A program made the position numbers and the translations under genes. From NCBI GenBank assembly GCA_963803545.1, contig CAWDMX010000004.1:186001-250000 (forward strand): 64,000 bases of DNA, written 5' to 3'. Shown one piece after another: positions 15,950 to 25,368 of this stretch. A model generated the notes under the pieces. The model worked only from the letters and a program-made list of their open reading frames with translations, did no database searches and was not told the DNA's origin. Positions within the stretch are counted from its first letter, which is position 1. Every line of letters begins with the position of its first letter. This DNA is from Legionella_C sp963803545. GTDB lineage: Bacteria > Pseudomonadota > Gammaproteobacteria > Legionellales > Legionellaceae.

Positions 15950-17270
15950 TCTTTGTTACGGTGCATTCAACGGCTCCGCTGGCTAATCGTAAATTAATAG
16001 CATCGGCAATGGTTAACTGTTTCGAGCTGGTGATTATTGCGTTATTTTTTTTCGTGGCCAGCGCGTAGCCTCGAGCGAGCGTCGCAAGCGGGCTGATACT
16101 GTGCAGGCGTCCAGCACAACTTTGTAAATAATGCTGCTTTTGCTGCACAACCTGGTGCATTGCGCGCGCTAATTGCTGCGATACAGCCTGTATGCGGGCT
16201 TGTGTTTCAGCCAAGCGCACCGAAGGATGCAAAGCGTTTAAGGTGGCTTTATAAACCGTGACCCGATGTTGCGCTTGGCGAAAATAGTGGCGCAGTACCT
16301 GGTTGAGTTGGCGTTCCAAGTAATCGATGGTTTGCCAGTGTTTGGAAACCAAGCGTTCGGGTGAGCTTAACTGGGCCACACTGTGCGAGAGCTGAAGTTG
16401 GTAATGGGTGTGTACGCGTGTAATGGCCGAATGCAAACGCTGGACAAAAGAGGTTATCTGCTCTTGCAGCTCAAGCTGATGCGGTGTAATGGCCTCAGCC
16501 GCAGCTGTTGGGGTTGAGGCGCGCAAATCAGCAACAAAGTCCGCAATTGTAAAGTCGGTTTCATGACCAATTCCCGTTACAATCGGCAAGGTGCTCGCGG
16601 CCATCGCTAAAGCCAGCTCGTAGTTGTTGAACGGCCATAAATCCTCGATGCTACCACCGCCCCGAGCCAGTACAATAACATCCGCGGTTTGGTTCAAATT
16701 GGCCTGTTTGATAGCGCTGATAATCTGAGTGGAGGCATTTTTTCCTTGAACTTCTACGCTGTACATTTCTAACGAGGCTAAAGGATAGCGTCGTTGTAGA
16801 GTCGTTACTACATCGTGCAAAGCGGCACCGCTTCCTGAGGTTATAATCGCAATTTTCACGGGAAAGCGACCAATAGGTTTTTTTCGGGAGGGACAAAATA
16901 GGCCCTCTTTTAAAAGCTTTTGTTTGAGTTGTTCAAATTGTTGATACAATTCGCCCCAACCCGCTTGTTGCACGCTTTGAACGATAAGCTGGTAGTCTCC
17001 ACGAGCCTCGTAAAGGCTGAGCTTTCCCTGGGCAACTACTTGTTGGCCATCTTTAAAGGCGTGTGCTAAAGCGTTGTGATGTCCGCGAAAATACACACAG
17101 CGAATCTGTGCGGCTTTGTCCTTTAAACTGAAGTAATAATGACCAGAAGCCGGCTTGCTTAAATTGGATAACTCACCAATAACGCAAACCTTACCCATAT
17201 CTTGTTCAAGCCATATACGAACCTGCTGATTTAGTTGGCTCACACTTATGGGGGGTTGTTCATTGTTCAT
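15939..17270 (-). CDS. xseA: Exodeoxyribonuclease VII large subunit
   Basis: 443 residues, normal length. It degrades single-stranded DNA from both ends together with XseB. The N-terminal OB-fold (VIGELSNLSKPASGHYYFSLKD) is followed by the catalytic block with IITSGSGAALHDVVTTLQRRYP, VIVLARGGGSIEDLWPFN and VTGIGHETDFTIADFVADLRASTPTAAAE, then a long coiled-coil arm. xseB is not adjacent. The 3' end overlaps the convergent secreted-protein gene by 11 bases. Confidence 0.95.
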   Translation of the reverse strand: MNNEQPPISVSQLNQQVRIWLEQDMGKVCVIGELSNLSKPASGHYYFSLKDKAAQIRCVYFRGHHNALAHAFKDGQQVVAQGKLSLYEARGDYQLIVQSVQQAGWGELYQQFEQLKQKLLKEGLFCPSRKKPIGRFPVKIAIITSGSGAALHDVVTTLQRRYPLASLEMYSVEVQGKNASTQIISAIKQANLNQTADVIVLARGGGSIEDLWPFNNYELALAMAASTLPIVTGIGHETDFTIADFVADLRASTPTAAAEAITPHQLELQEQITSFVQRLHSAITRVHTHYQLQLSHSVAQLSSPERLVSKHWQTIDYLERQLNQVLRHYFRQAQHRVTVYKATLNALHPSVRLAETQARIQAVSQQLARAMHQVVQQKQHYLQSCAGRLHSISPLATLARGYALATKKNNAIITSSKQLTIADAINLRLASGAVECTVTKITQ

Positions 17271-17382
17271 CAGGTTTATCCAAAATTTGCTGAGATAGAG
17301 TTATTAAAAGCACTTAAAAAACCGGAACCCAAAGGATTTTGGGTTTGAGACCGCTTTGTGTCGCCATGGTCTTAATGGGGTT

Positions 17383-18318
17383 TTAAGGGAGGGCAAAGTG
17401 CCAGTTCAGTGTTCTTGAAAGCTGCTCAAGCATTATTTCACCACGAATGCTATTGCCCTTTTTATTCACTCGCGGGCTTGAAACGACAACACCGGCCTTG
17501 CCTGGAACCACCGCAACGGTATAGCCGGACACACCGCTCTTAGCAGGCATTCCTGTGTTAACCATATGGGTTCCGGTTTCATCGTAAAGGCCGCAGGTCG
17601 CCATAATAGCTAAAGTAATTTTACAGGTTTCAACCGAGATTCGTTGCGCACCCGTTTCTAAATCCCGTCCCCCATTGGCCAATAGGGTGGGAAGGTAGAG
17701 CACTTGGTCAATTAAGGCTTCATAAGAGCATAGGCTAAAATACAATTCTAATGTGGTATCCAGGTCGGTGTGTAAATTCTTTTGGCCTTTTAATAAATAC
17801 GCGAGAGAACGGTTGCGATCGCCGGTGCGCTTTTCACTAGCAAGTACTACAGGATTAATGGCCAAAGTGTGGTTAAACAAGCGCTGTATCCAATAATTTA
17901 GCCATGAAAATTGGGAGGCGGCGGTTTTACCGGGTATATGCGAGCACAGTGTAATAGCTCCGGTATTTAACATGGGGTTGGACGGCATTGGGCCAAATTG
18001 CTCCAGTCGTGTAATGGAGGCAAAGTCGTCGCCAGAGGGCTCGACCTTAACCCACTGAAAAACTTTCTCCGCGCCTAACTCCTCCAACAAACCAATTAAG
18101 GGAACCAGTTTTGCGGTGCTTTGTAAGGTTACGGGGATTAAGGGCTTGTTACTGTATACCAGGGGTTTTTGGTTAAGCTGGTGTACAGCAATAGCCGTAG
18201 AGTCCTTATCAACATGCGCCAACTCAGGAATATAGTCTGCGGTGTTGCCTTCGTGGTTTTCAGACGCGTGGCTCACCAATTGCTTTAGTAGTGCAGCTGT
18301 TACTGTTTTTGTAGTCAT
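17383..18318 (-). CDS. glsA: Glutaminase
   Basis: 311 residues. It hydrolyses glutamine to glutamate and ammonia. It has the serine-beta-lactamase-like fold with the S-x-x-K nucleophile motif (TLQSTAKL, about 65-72), NPMLNTGAI matching the family's NP-x-NAGAI, YFSLCSYEA with the catalytic tyrosine region, and AKSGVSG near residue 250. In Legionellales such enzymes may serve acid resistance or nitrogen supply; the sequence alone does not tell. No operon partners. Confidence 0.93.
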   Translation of the reverse strand: MTTKTVTAALLKQLVSHASENHEGNTADYIPELAHVDKDSTAIAVHQLNQKPLVYSNKPLIPVTLQSTAKLVPLIGLLEELGAEKVFQWVKVEPSGDDFASITRLEQFGPMPSNPMLNTGAITLCSHIPGKTAASQFSWLNYWIQRLFNHTLAINPVVLASEKRTGDRNRSLAYLLKGQKNLHTDLDTTLELYFSLCSYEALIDQVLYLPTLLANGGRDLETGAQRISVETCKITLAIMATCGLYDETGTHMVNTGMPAKSGVSGYTVAVVPGKAGVVVSSPRVNKKGNSIRGEIMLEQLSRTLNWHFALP

Positions 18319-18370
18319 AGGCTTATCAAAAAAAAGACATAGTATGCTAAATTTTTAATAATAAAACAAA

Positions 18371-18392
18371 TGCACGCCTATAAAAGCGTGCA
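18371..18392 (-). terminator. Intrinsic terminator of the minus-strand membrane-protein gene
   Basis: On the minus strand, TGCACGC and GCGTGCA (7 perfect pairs, 8-base loop TTTTATAG) are followed by TTTGTTTTATT, a good U-rich tail. It lies 11 bases past the stop of the 18404-19972 gene. Confidence 0.7.
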
Positions 18393-18403
18393 TGCGATTA
18401 AAA

Positions 18404-19972
18404 TTAACGCGGAAGATTGGGCGAGTCGGGAGCAGAAACAGGCTTCACGTCGTCCGATTTTTTGGCGATTGCATCACTAAAAAACCCACAACCGCATCTT
18501 TTCTTACGGATAGCGGTAGTGGCCTCGGCAAGGGCTTCTGTCTGTTCTGTATTTTTTCCCGCGCTTTTAAAGAGCGTCCTCATTACTGACGTGGTTGTAA
18601 GAACCACTGAGACAGCGGCCCCGCTTCCCGTTCCTAAAGCGGTCATCGCGCCCATAGAGCTAAACGCCACACCGGCAACAACGACGCTACCGATACCCGA
18701 CAGTAAAAGAGCGCCGGTAACGCCTAGGGTGAAACCTGCTATTAGTGAAAATAGCAACGTGCCAGCAGCGCCTATTGCGAGGTTGGTAACGCGATTGGAG
18801 GTTGGTTTATCATTACTAAAATGCACAAACAAAACGCTGGCTACAAAGGTGGCCGCAATGGTGCCTAATGTCAACGCAACTGCAACTGTTGCTAGCGGCA
18901 GGCTTAAAAAAAAGGCGCTGCTGATTACGGTAATAACAATAACCGCCAAGCTCAGGATAAAATACCCGAGATTGGCGTTTTTTCTAAGATAGGACTTTTG
19001 TGAAAATAATTTATAAAATGCGAGCTCTAAAGCGGCTAAGACGGTGGGGGCGGCTGTTAAAAATAAGCCAGCCCCAGCCCCGGCAATTGCTCCCAAAAGG
19101 TTTCCAACGATGGGAAAAAAGCCGCCTAATACGAATCCCAGGGTCATGCCGATGGTGCTTCCCGCGGCTATAAATGCCACGCTGGTTGTAAATGCGCCGG
19201 CAATTCGCGTCCATAGTTTGGCGTTTTTAAGTTGTCCAAGGGAGTTGAGTGCAAAAAAAACACTCCCAAAAACAGCAGCGCCCACGCTTGCCGCAACGAC
19301 CATTGCAAGTGCCGGGAGCAAAAAATAGGCCAAGGTTGCGGTTAGCAAAGCGCCCAGTCCGGCTGTGGCAATGGTAGAGGCGACCAACGCCAATATGCGG
19401 CCACTAAAGCTGCTGCCAAAAGCCCGCAGAGAAAAAAGTACCGTAGCCGATAAAAGCACACTTGCGCCTAAACTGAGCACCATTAACCCAGGAAGGGATA
19501 CGGCTATTCCAAAATAGCCAACAATCAACGCCGCTGTTAGTGTTGTGAGGCTTGCAAACAGTAGAAAAAGCGCCGATGAGACCAGTTCGACAGCAAACCT
19601 GTTGGATTTTTTTTGAGGAATTGCAGGTAGGGTTTTTATTGAGCCAGAACTAGAGCCAGCACGGAATGATTGCACGGAATCAAAAGAGTTAGGGGCTAAG
19701 TTCTCAGGGGGAATAGGTGGCTCTAATTGATTTTGGGTTAGTTGTTTAGCATATTCATCTGCATCGCATCCACTTTCTAGCAATTGAGAACAAAGAAGTG
19801 TTGCTTCTACTTTTATATTTTGTTGTTCTTCCTTAGTCATTATTTCTTCCTCTTCCCCTTCCTGTTTCTTTATCTCTTCTATCTCCTCTATCTCTGGTTC
19901 GTCTTTTTCACTAGAGTAAACTGGTGTTTTTTCTAGACTAATTTGCGACGCTAGCATACTGCTTTGGTTCAA
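18404..19972 (-). CDS. Large multi-span membrane protein of unknown function
   Basis: 522 residues. The first about 120 are polar with a very acidic coiled stretch (EIEEIEEIKKQEGEEEE), then about ten closely packed hydrophobic segments rich in Ala, Gly, Val and Leu (for example LSLGASVLLSATVLF, LPALAMVVAASVGAAVFG, FLVLGGFF-like runs) fill residues 130-465, and a Lys- and Cys-containing tail ends it. No transporter signature is visible. The charged N-terminus with glycine-rich membrane helices resembles membrane-inserted effectors or vacuole proteins of Legionella and Coxiella, which is an analogy only. The frame opens with TTG at 19972; an ATG at 19957 is an equally good start. It lies 4 bases after the previous gene and ends at an intrinsic terminator. 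Confidence 0.6.
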   Translation of the reverse strand: MNQSSMLASQISLEKTPVYSSEKDEPEIEEIEEIKKQEGEEEEIMTKEEQQNIKVEATLLCSQLLESGCDADEYAKQLTQNQLEPPIPPENLAPNSFDSVQSFRAGSSSGSIKTLPAIPQKKSNRFAVELVSSALFLLFASLTTLTAALIVGYFGIAVSLPGLMVLSLGASVLLSATVLFSLRAFGSSFSGRILALVASTIATAGLGALLTATLAYFLLPALAMVVAASVGAAVFGSVFFALNSLGQLKNAKLWTRIAGAFTTSVAFIAAGSTIGMTLGFVLGGFFPIVGNLLGAIAGAGAGLFLTAAPTVLAALELAFYKLFSQKSYLRKNANLGYFILSLAVIVITVISSAFFLSLPLATVAVALTLGTIAATFVASVLFVHFSNDKPTSNRVTNLAIGAAGTLLFSLIAGFTLGVTGALLLSGIGSVVVAGVAFSSMGAMTALGTGSGAAVSVVLTTTSVMRTLFKSAGKNTEQTEALAEATTAIRKKRCGCGFFSDAIAKKSDDVKPVSAPDSPNLPR

Positions 19973-19976
19973 AAGT

Positions 19977-20663
19977 TCACCGATTCTTTTTAAGATTTAC
20001 GGTTTGCCTTAGAAGCCCCTTAGCGTAGGAATTCCCAGATTTTTGTGCGTCCTCAAGTAAACCATTCGCCCTATCAATACCATTAAACGTCTTTGCAATT
20101 CGCTCAAACTTTCTAAAAAGGCTGTAAAGTGCGGCTTCGTTAATGCCAGCTTTTTCATATCGCTCCACCCACTCAGCCGCAAATAATTTCCAACGCATAA
20201 GTCTCTGTAAAGGCTGAATTAGCAGCGATAGAAGCTCATTTTTTTCAGCGTTATTATCTGGAAAAAATTCATTTAGTAATTCATTGAGTTTTAGACAATG
20301 ACTGGTCATCCAAGACATAGCCTCAACTCTTTGTTGAAATAATAGGGCAGTCGCACGTGCACCCATCAAGGAATAGTTTAAGTTGCTAAAAATTATATCA
20401 ATGGTAGAGGCATCATCGTTGCTCGTAAAAGACTCGGGAATAATAGCATCCCATAAACCTGTTGTGTCTATCATGGTTTGCAAATGGAGTATAGCTTGTT
20501 TTAGAAGCGAGTTATCACTATTTAAACTCTGTAGTATTTCTATGGCACTGCCGAGCTTCAGTGAAAATTTTTCCGACTCCCTAAATTCCATTAAATTATT
20601 TTTAAAAAAATCGATGGACTTTATTTGCTCTTTCTTGAGGAGCTCTTTTTTCTCTTCGGACAT
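19977..20663 (-). CDS. Helical cytoplasmic protein of unknown function
   Basis: 228 residues, no signal peptide or membrane segment, predicted almost wholly alpha-helical with charged N-terminus (MSEEKKELLKKEQIKSIDFF). Leucine-rich amphipathic stretches (LLSLLIQPLQRLMRWKLF) suggest helical packing or coiled coil. It is the first gene of a probable two-gene unit with the large membrane protein, 4 bases apart. No family recognised. The unit sits among other unknown minus-strand genes, so a paired effector/chaperone or accessory role is possible but unsupported. Confidence 0.55.
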   Translation of the reverse strand: MSEEKKELLKKEQIKSIDFFKNNLMEFRESEKFSLKLGSAIEILQSLNSDNSLLKQAILHLQTMIDTTGLWDAIIPESFTSNDDASTIDIIFSNLNYSLMGARATALLFQQRVEAMSWMTSHCLKLNELLNEFFPDNNAEKNELLSLLIQPLQRLMRWKLFAAEWVERYEKAGINEAALYSLFRKFERIAKTFNGIDRANGLLEDAQKSGNSYAKGLLRQTVNLKKNR

Positions 20664-20929
20664 ATTTTTCTCTTTAAAATTAGTTATGTACTTGTGTTTA
20701 ATTGGGTACTAAAAATTAAATGGATAATTTTTGCAGCGTGTGTAGTCCATTAAAATAATAGAAAAAAATTTTGGTTTGTTGTCGACTGTATTCTATTAAA
20801 AAAATATATAATCAGTGTTTAAGCTATAAAGTTTGGGTTTTATTGTAGCATAGAGATTAAATAAAAACAGTCGCTAGTTCGTTTTTATTTAAAGCCCGCA
20901 CAGCGATTGCAGTCCTGCGTTACGACCGC

Positions 20930-21502
20930 TTAAGGAAGGGGGCTGTCTTGAGACGGACTTGGGGCATTCGCTGTTGTGTCAACAGTAAAAAACGAGGTGG
21001 TTCGTAAGCTTTTAGTTGGCCGATATTGTGCTTGCGGTAGGAATGGTTCGAGCCTTTCTGTGGGTAACTGCAGCGTTTCAATCAACTGTTGCAAGCCATG
21101 ATTGTCGTAATTGGATAGCTGCGTTAACACCATGCGGTAGGCGGAACGAAAATAATTATCAATTTTTTCTAATAAAACACGGACTTTGCGTAGCTCTTCG
21201 GGCTTGTCAAATAAATTATAAATAACCAGCACTTGTTTATCGCGTATGTTTAGATCATCGGTTAGAGACGCTATCAATTCAATACAGGCGTGACTAAGAA
21301 AAGTTTTTTTCTCCAATTCAATTAGCTCTGTGGGTTTAAATCGTGCGTGTTCTATTTTTTGTTTGCTGGTGTATAAAAAAAAGAACAATTCCCGGCCTTT
21401 GTATTTTAAAGTATTCGCAATTAAGTCTAGGGTTCGAAAGCACCTTCGAAAAATAAAATCCGCTTTTCTTTTATCCTCATCAAGCAGCCAGGGGCTTTTC
21501 AT
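20930..21502 (-). CDS. Protein of unknown function
   Basis: 190 residues, helical and charged, no signal peptide. It begins MKSPWLLDEDKRKADFIFRR; later ELRKVRVLLEKIDNYFRSAY and a proline- and serine-rich C-terminal tail (TANAPSPSQDSPLP). No family recognised. Between it and the next gene downstream there are 266 bases of AT-rich sequence without a clear frame. Confidence 0.5.
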   Translation of the reverse strand: MKSPWLLDEDKRKADFIFRRCFRTLDLIANTLKYKGRELFFFLYTSKQKIEHARFKPTELIELEKKTFLSHACIELIASLTDDLNIRDKQVLVIYNLFDKPEELRKVRVLLEKIDNYFRSAYRMVLTQLSNYDNHGLQQLIETLQLPTERLEPFLPQAQYRPTKSLRTTSFFTVDTTANAPSPSQDSPLP

Positions 21503-21748
21503 GACTAATATTTAACCACTTAATATTGAGTTATTTTTGATCATTATTCTTTCAATTAGCCAGCAATATACCGATTATTCCCTTGCCGTGTATTGAGCGG
21601 ATTATTTAACGACTAATAAAAAAATAAATTACACCCAAAACGAGATAGCGATACGCTTGTGCTTCATTATCTCTAATCGCTCCGCCGACTCTTTTTTAAG
21701 CTGTGCTATCACTTTTTTAAAAAAATGCGTGTGCACTAGATTTATCTT

Positions 21749-22690
21749 TCATGAGTTATTTGGGCTTGCTGCTTGCGGCTTTTCTATGTTTTCATCATCA
21801 ATAGATGACTTTGAATTATTTATTTTAACTAGTTGCTCTTTATAAAAAATAGAAGCAGCCAGTGGTTTAATTGTGTTTTTACTAAAAAAAGACTTAATAA
21901 CATCTTTGAATTTTTCAAAAACACTTCTTTTATCACATAATCGCTTAGCTAATGAATTATTATATTGAAGAGTTAAATCAGTGTTTTTATAATCAATAAT
22001 TCCTGTGTTTATATTAGGCTTTAAATGAATACGACTTTGTAATCTTAATAAGCTGCTATTATCAATATTAGTAACAGAGTTATTTTTTTTACCTGTTGGT
22101 GGTTTGTCAATGCTCATTAAATCAATGCTTTCTTCAATATAAATACCTGCATTATTCATAAAAATATTTAGTTTTGTTACAGTGCTGCCCATAAAATAAT
22201 TTTCATCTTTGCTTTCTATAGCATCACTTAACGAACGTTTAGCTGCGTACATTAACCCGTGTTGATGCATAACACGAATTATATTTTGTAATAATTTTTC
22301 AGTCATTTTTTCAGGATGAGAAAATGATAGTAATTCTTCTGTGAATAATTTGTGAATATGCTCTTTCTTTAATTGATTATGAATAATTAAGTCAATTAAT
22401 TTTTCTTTTAATAAGCCTTTGTCATAGGGTTTAAACAATAAACTAGTTAAGTTTTTTTCTTTGCAGCCAGATTCTTCAGCTAATTTAAGCAATGTGTTTA
22501 TACTTAATGTATCCGATATATCTAAATACTTTTTAAAAACATCTCTTAATGGACGGCCATTAACTGTTATTTGTGAAAAATCTCTGCGTATATCACGCAA
22601 ACAGAATTCTATATTATCTTGGAACTCAGGCTCTTTAGTCATGAAGCTACGATTTCTAATTAAATTACCATTAGTATTATTTTTAGTCAT
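21749..22690 (-). CDS. Protein of unknown function, AT-rich gene
   Basis: 313 residues, polar, rich in Asn, Lys and Ile; no signal peptide or membrane segment. GAGAG lies 6 bases before the ATG. The gene is visibly more AT-rich than the housekeeping genes around it, a possible sign of recent acquisition. The C-terminal tail (NSKSSIDDENIEKPQAAS) is acidic and polar, as in many type IV effectors, which is weak evidence. Immediately beyond it begins an ISAs1-type element. Confidence 0.5.
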   Translation of the reverse strand: MTKNNTNGNLIRNRSFMTKEPEFQDNIEFCLRDIRRDFSQITVNGRPLRDVFKKYLDISDTLSINTLLKLAEESGCKEKNLTSLLFKPYDKGLLKEKLIDLIIHNQLKKEHIHKLFTEELLSFSHPEKMTEKLLQNIIRVMHQHGLMYAAKRSLSDAIESKDENYFMGSTVTKLNIFMNNAGIYIEESIDLMSIDKPPTGKKNNSVTNIDNSSLLRLQSRIHLKPNINTGIIDYKNTDLTLQYNNSLAKRLCDKRSVFEKFKDVIKSFFSKNTIKPLAASIFYKEQLVKINNSKSSIDDENIEKPQAASPNNS

Positions 22691-22817
22691 AACTACTCTC
22701 TTTAATATTTTAGTACTTTAATATTAGCAAAAAAACATTAAGTATTTATTAAATTTTTTTAATAAGGTTAGGTTATAGACGTTAGTTCACTAAATTATTT
22801 TTATATCACTTCTCATC

Positions 22818-24198
22818 CACGGCGTTTTCATGAGTAATAATTGATCATTAGTGATGAGGAAAATAAAATAAAATTCTAATCCCTTTCCACCCAAATTTAT
22901 CCTGAACTATGAAACCAACAATACAGAAACTTTTGCCCCATATTTTAGGCGAGCAGAAAAAAAACAACCATTTTTCTTACATGAAGTTGATCCTAAACCA
23001 TCAGCTAAAAATTAATCTTGCTAAATAATCAAGATTCCAGCCAACTAACTTTAAATTTAATCGGAGACTTCTTTTTTTTCCTTTAGGCGGCTTTGATTTT
23101 ACAAGATTGAATAAAAACCTTTTTGTTCTTGCAAAGTTCTCAGCCGCATTTTCTTCGTATTTTTTATCTTTGTCATCATTTAAGTGCACATCTAAACACC
23201 AGTGCATTGCTTCCACGCCCCAGTGACCACGCACATAGCTTGCTAATTTGGAGTTTAATTTGTCATGATCAGTTAAATAGTAACGCCATTCAGTACTTGT
23301 CTCTTTTGTATATTTACTTGAGCTAATTGTTTCAGTAGCAATAATGGTCTTCATTTGAGTAAATCCTAATTTTTGGATATCTTGAGGAACATCAAAGGCA
23401 AAACAGCGCCGGCGAACACAGCGCCCATGAGATTCATCAAAATAATCATCCACTACATTATCCATTGATTTACCTTGGTTTTGAGAATATTTTTCAATAG
23501 CTTCAAATAATTTAGGCTGATTCTTCTTTAGCCCGATAACATAATGTGCTTCTTGTTCTAAAATTTTAGAGATGATTTTTTCATTGCAGCCCATAGCATC
23601 TAAAGAAACGGTTGCTCCTTCCAGGTCTAACAGCTCAAGCAGTAATGGAATAGCCGTTATTTCATTTGATTTACTATCCGTTTTCACCTCACCTAAAATA
23701 ATACTATTTTCAACGCTCCAGGCACTAACCATTTGTATTGCTTTGACTCCCTTCGCATCACACTTGCTGGCACGTAATGTTTTCCCATCAATGGGCACTT
23801 GATCTTCCTTTTTTCGCTCGGGGTTAGATGACCAAACAACATCGCGTATTAACCTACTCCAACAAGCCGGAGAAATGATAATAAACGCGCGTCGATAAGT
23901 GCTGTAGCTAGGAAGGCCATGGCTAAGGTCAATATACTTCCTCAGCCAATCTTGGTGACTTTCCGCCCATAAGACAATATCTTCCCAGCCTTCCGCTCCG
24001 CAAAAAATGGCGCAAACGGCAATAAACAAAATAGTGGCTAGAGGATGAATGACTTTTTTAGAGTCTCGTGGGTCATTAAATTGATTTAGCTTGTCAATAA
24101 CATCAGACATTTGTTAACAAAATCCATTTATAAAAATGGAGAGTATACAATTTTTTAGTGAAATATTATGCCTAAATTTTACTCATGAAAACGCCGTG
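22818..24198. mobile_element. ISAs1-family insertion sequence, complete
   Basis: A perfect 20-base inverted repeat, beginning CACGGCGTTTTCATG at 22818 and its complement ending at 24198, bounds a 1381-base element that holds one transposase gene on the minus strand. The right end lies within the 3' end of the kinase-like gene. Only three flanking bases (ATC) are shared directly on both sides, shorter than the 8-10 reported for the family, so the exact target duplication is unresolved. Confidence 0.8.
23001..24110 (-). CDS. ISAs1-family transposase
   Basis: 369 residues, full length. N-terminal DUF-type segment with DPRDSKKVIHPLATILFIAV, then the DDE domain: IDGKTLRASK (first Asp), VSLDAMGCN (second Asp, preceding the QEAHYVIGLKKNQP block), and RGHWGVEAMHWCLDVHLNDD with the final Glu. 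These are hallmarks of the ISAs1/H-repeat group. The frame is uninterrupted, so the element may still be able to move. Confidence 0.92.
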   Translation of the reverse strand: MSDVIDKLNQFNDPRDSKKVIHPLATILFIAVCAIFCGAEGWEDIVLWAESHQDWLRKYIDLSHGLPSYSTYRRAFIIISPACWSRLIRDVVWSSNPERKKEDQVPIDGKTLRASKCDAKGVKAIQMVSAWSVENSIILGEVKTDSKSNEITAIPLLLELLDLEGATVSLDAMGCNEKIISKILEQEAHYVIGLKKNQPKLFEAIEKYSQNQGKSMDNVVDDYFDESHGRCVRRRCFAFDVPQDIQKLGFTQMKTIIATETISSSKYTKETSTEWRYYLTDHDKLNSKLASYVRGHWGVEAMHWCLDVHLNDDKDKKYEENAAENFARTKRFLFNLVKSKPPKGKKRSLRLNLKLVGWNLDYLARLIFS

Positions 24199-25299
24199 AT
24201 CAAGCAGCGCACCATTTCTGATAGAGGTATTTATCCATTCTGGTAACCGCAAACTAGCAAAGGCCTCTTGCGCATCGAGCAAACTTAAACGCTTATTGGG
24301 GTCGGGGTCGCTCATCGCCTTTAAAAAAGCATGCAGTTGGCTTTCGATATGCGGCGCTTCGAGCGTTTTGAACGTAAACGTTGGATTTTTTGAAAACCTA
24401 ATAATGTCCATTTTTGATTTAAGCTCTAAGAAGTCGTCCGCTCCCCACAAAAGGCCAAACACTAGCGCTAGCGCATAAACGTCCGCCTTAAAATCGGGCG
24501 TGTTACCGTTCCATACTTCGCTGGGTATAAAATTAATGGTACCAAGTACAGTATTGGGTGATGAAAGGTAGGCGGAGCCAAAATCAAAAATAGAGCTGCG
24601 AAACTTCTCATCAATTTTTATATTTTCGGTTTTAATGTCGCCGTGCACTATACCAAATAAATGGCACTGCTCGTACAGGTTTTTTAATAAGTTTTCAATG
24701 ATTGCAAGCTTATGTCGCAAACAATAGACCCCCGGGTTGCGCGAGGATATCTCTAATAAATTAAACAAATCTATGCCTTTTAACTGCTTCATTAAAAACC
24801 CGTATTCATCACCCAGTTTAACCGGGTAGGTGGCTCCCAAAAATGGCGGGGTTAGTAAAGGTTCTCGATAAATAGTAGTAATATCTTCAGGGGTGAATCC
24901 CTGTTGCGCTCCTGGGGTGAAAATTTTAATGACGCGTGATTTTGGCCAGTTTTTAGGCACAAAAATCAGAGATTTGTCTTGGTTTAGGCTTTCTTTTAAC
25001 ACCCCTAGCACAACGTACACCGTGCCATTAGCCCCCGCCTCTAAAGGATTTCTGGAATAGACTCCCGTAACTGTTTCTTGTTTTTTAAGCGAGGTGTAGC
25101 GAACAAGAGGGTGGGTTAATGAAAAAGCCTGCGCTTTTTTATTGGCGATAACGTTAAAAAGCGTCTCGGATTCTAAGTGATTTTCCGATGGGTTGTGTGC
25201 AAAATAATTTTTTAATAAATTGCTTTGCGCGACTGTTAATTGCGTGGGGTCGATAACCTCAATATGTGTAGCTTCACTAGGGTCTGTTAGTCGGTTCAT
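24172..25299 (-). CDS. Eukaryotic-like Ser/Thr protein kinase, 3' end altered by IS
   Basis: 375 residues, no membrane segment. Kinase motifs in order: glycine loop AGANGTVYVV (about 89-97), catalytic lysine in RVIKIF (Lys125), glutamate region REPLL (Glu146), catalytic loop HGDIKTEN (219-226, HGD in place of HRD), FDFGSA (Asp239), PSEVW in place of APE, and KADVYALA (Asp273). All residues needed for catalysis seem present. The first about 80 residues are not kinase-like. Legionellales export kinases of this kind (LegK family), so a host-directed effector is plausible. The last residues after GALLD come from the ISAs1 end; without the element the frame would end GALLDEK. AAGGAA precedes the ATG. 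It lies downstream of lptB but is separated by 69 bases. Confidence 0.85.
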   Translation of the reverse strand: MNRLTDPSEATHIEVIDPTQLTVAQSNLLKNYFAHNPSENHLESETLFNVIANKKAQAFSLTHPLVRYTSLKKQETVTGVYSRNPLEAGANGTVYVVLGVLKESLNQDKSLIFVPKNWPKSRVIKIFTPGAQQGFTPEDITTIYREPLLTPPFLGATYPVKLGDEYGFLMKQLKGIDLFNLLEISSRNPGVYCLRHKLAIIENLLKNLYEQCHLFGIVHGDIKTENIKIDEKFRSSIFDFGSAYLSSPNTVLGTINFIPSEVWNGNTPDFKADVYALALVFGLLWGADDFLELKSKMDIIRFSKNPTFTFKTLEAPHIESQLHAFLKAMSDPDPNKRLSLLDAQEAFASLRLPEWINTSIRNGALLDHGVFMSKI

Positions 25300-25368
25300 C
25301 GTATTAAATTCCTTTTAAATAATAATCCTTGTCAAACAGCAATTTTAGTATGAGTTCATTAGGCTAAT

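Noticed and set aside
18417..19328. Long plus-strand frames opposite the multi-span membrane protein
   Set aside because: They are antisense shadows produced by the Ala/Gly-rich codons of the minus-strand gene.
21045..21060. GGTTCGAGCC resembling a tRNA T-loop
   Set aside because: No acceptor or anticodon stems fit around it and it lies inside a minus-strand coding frame.
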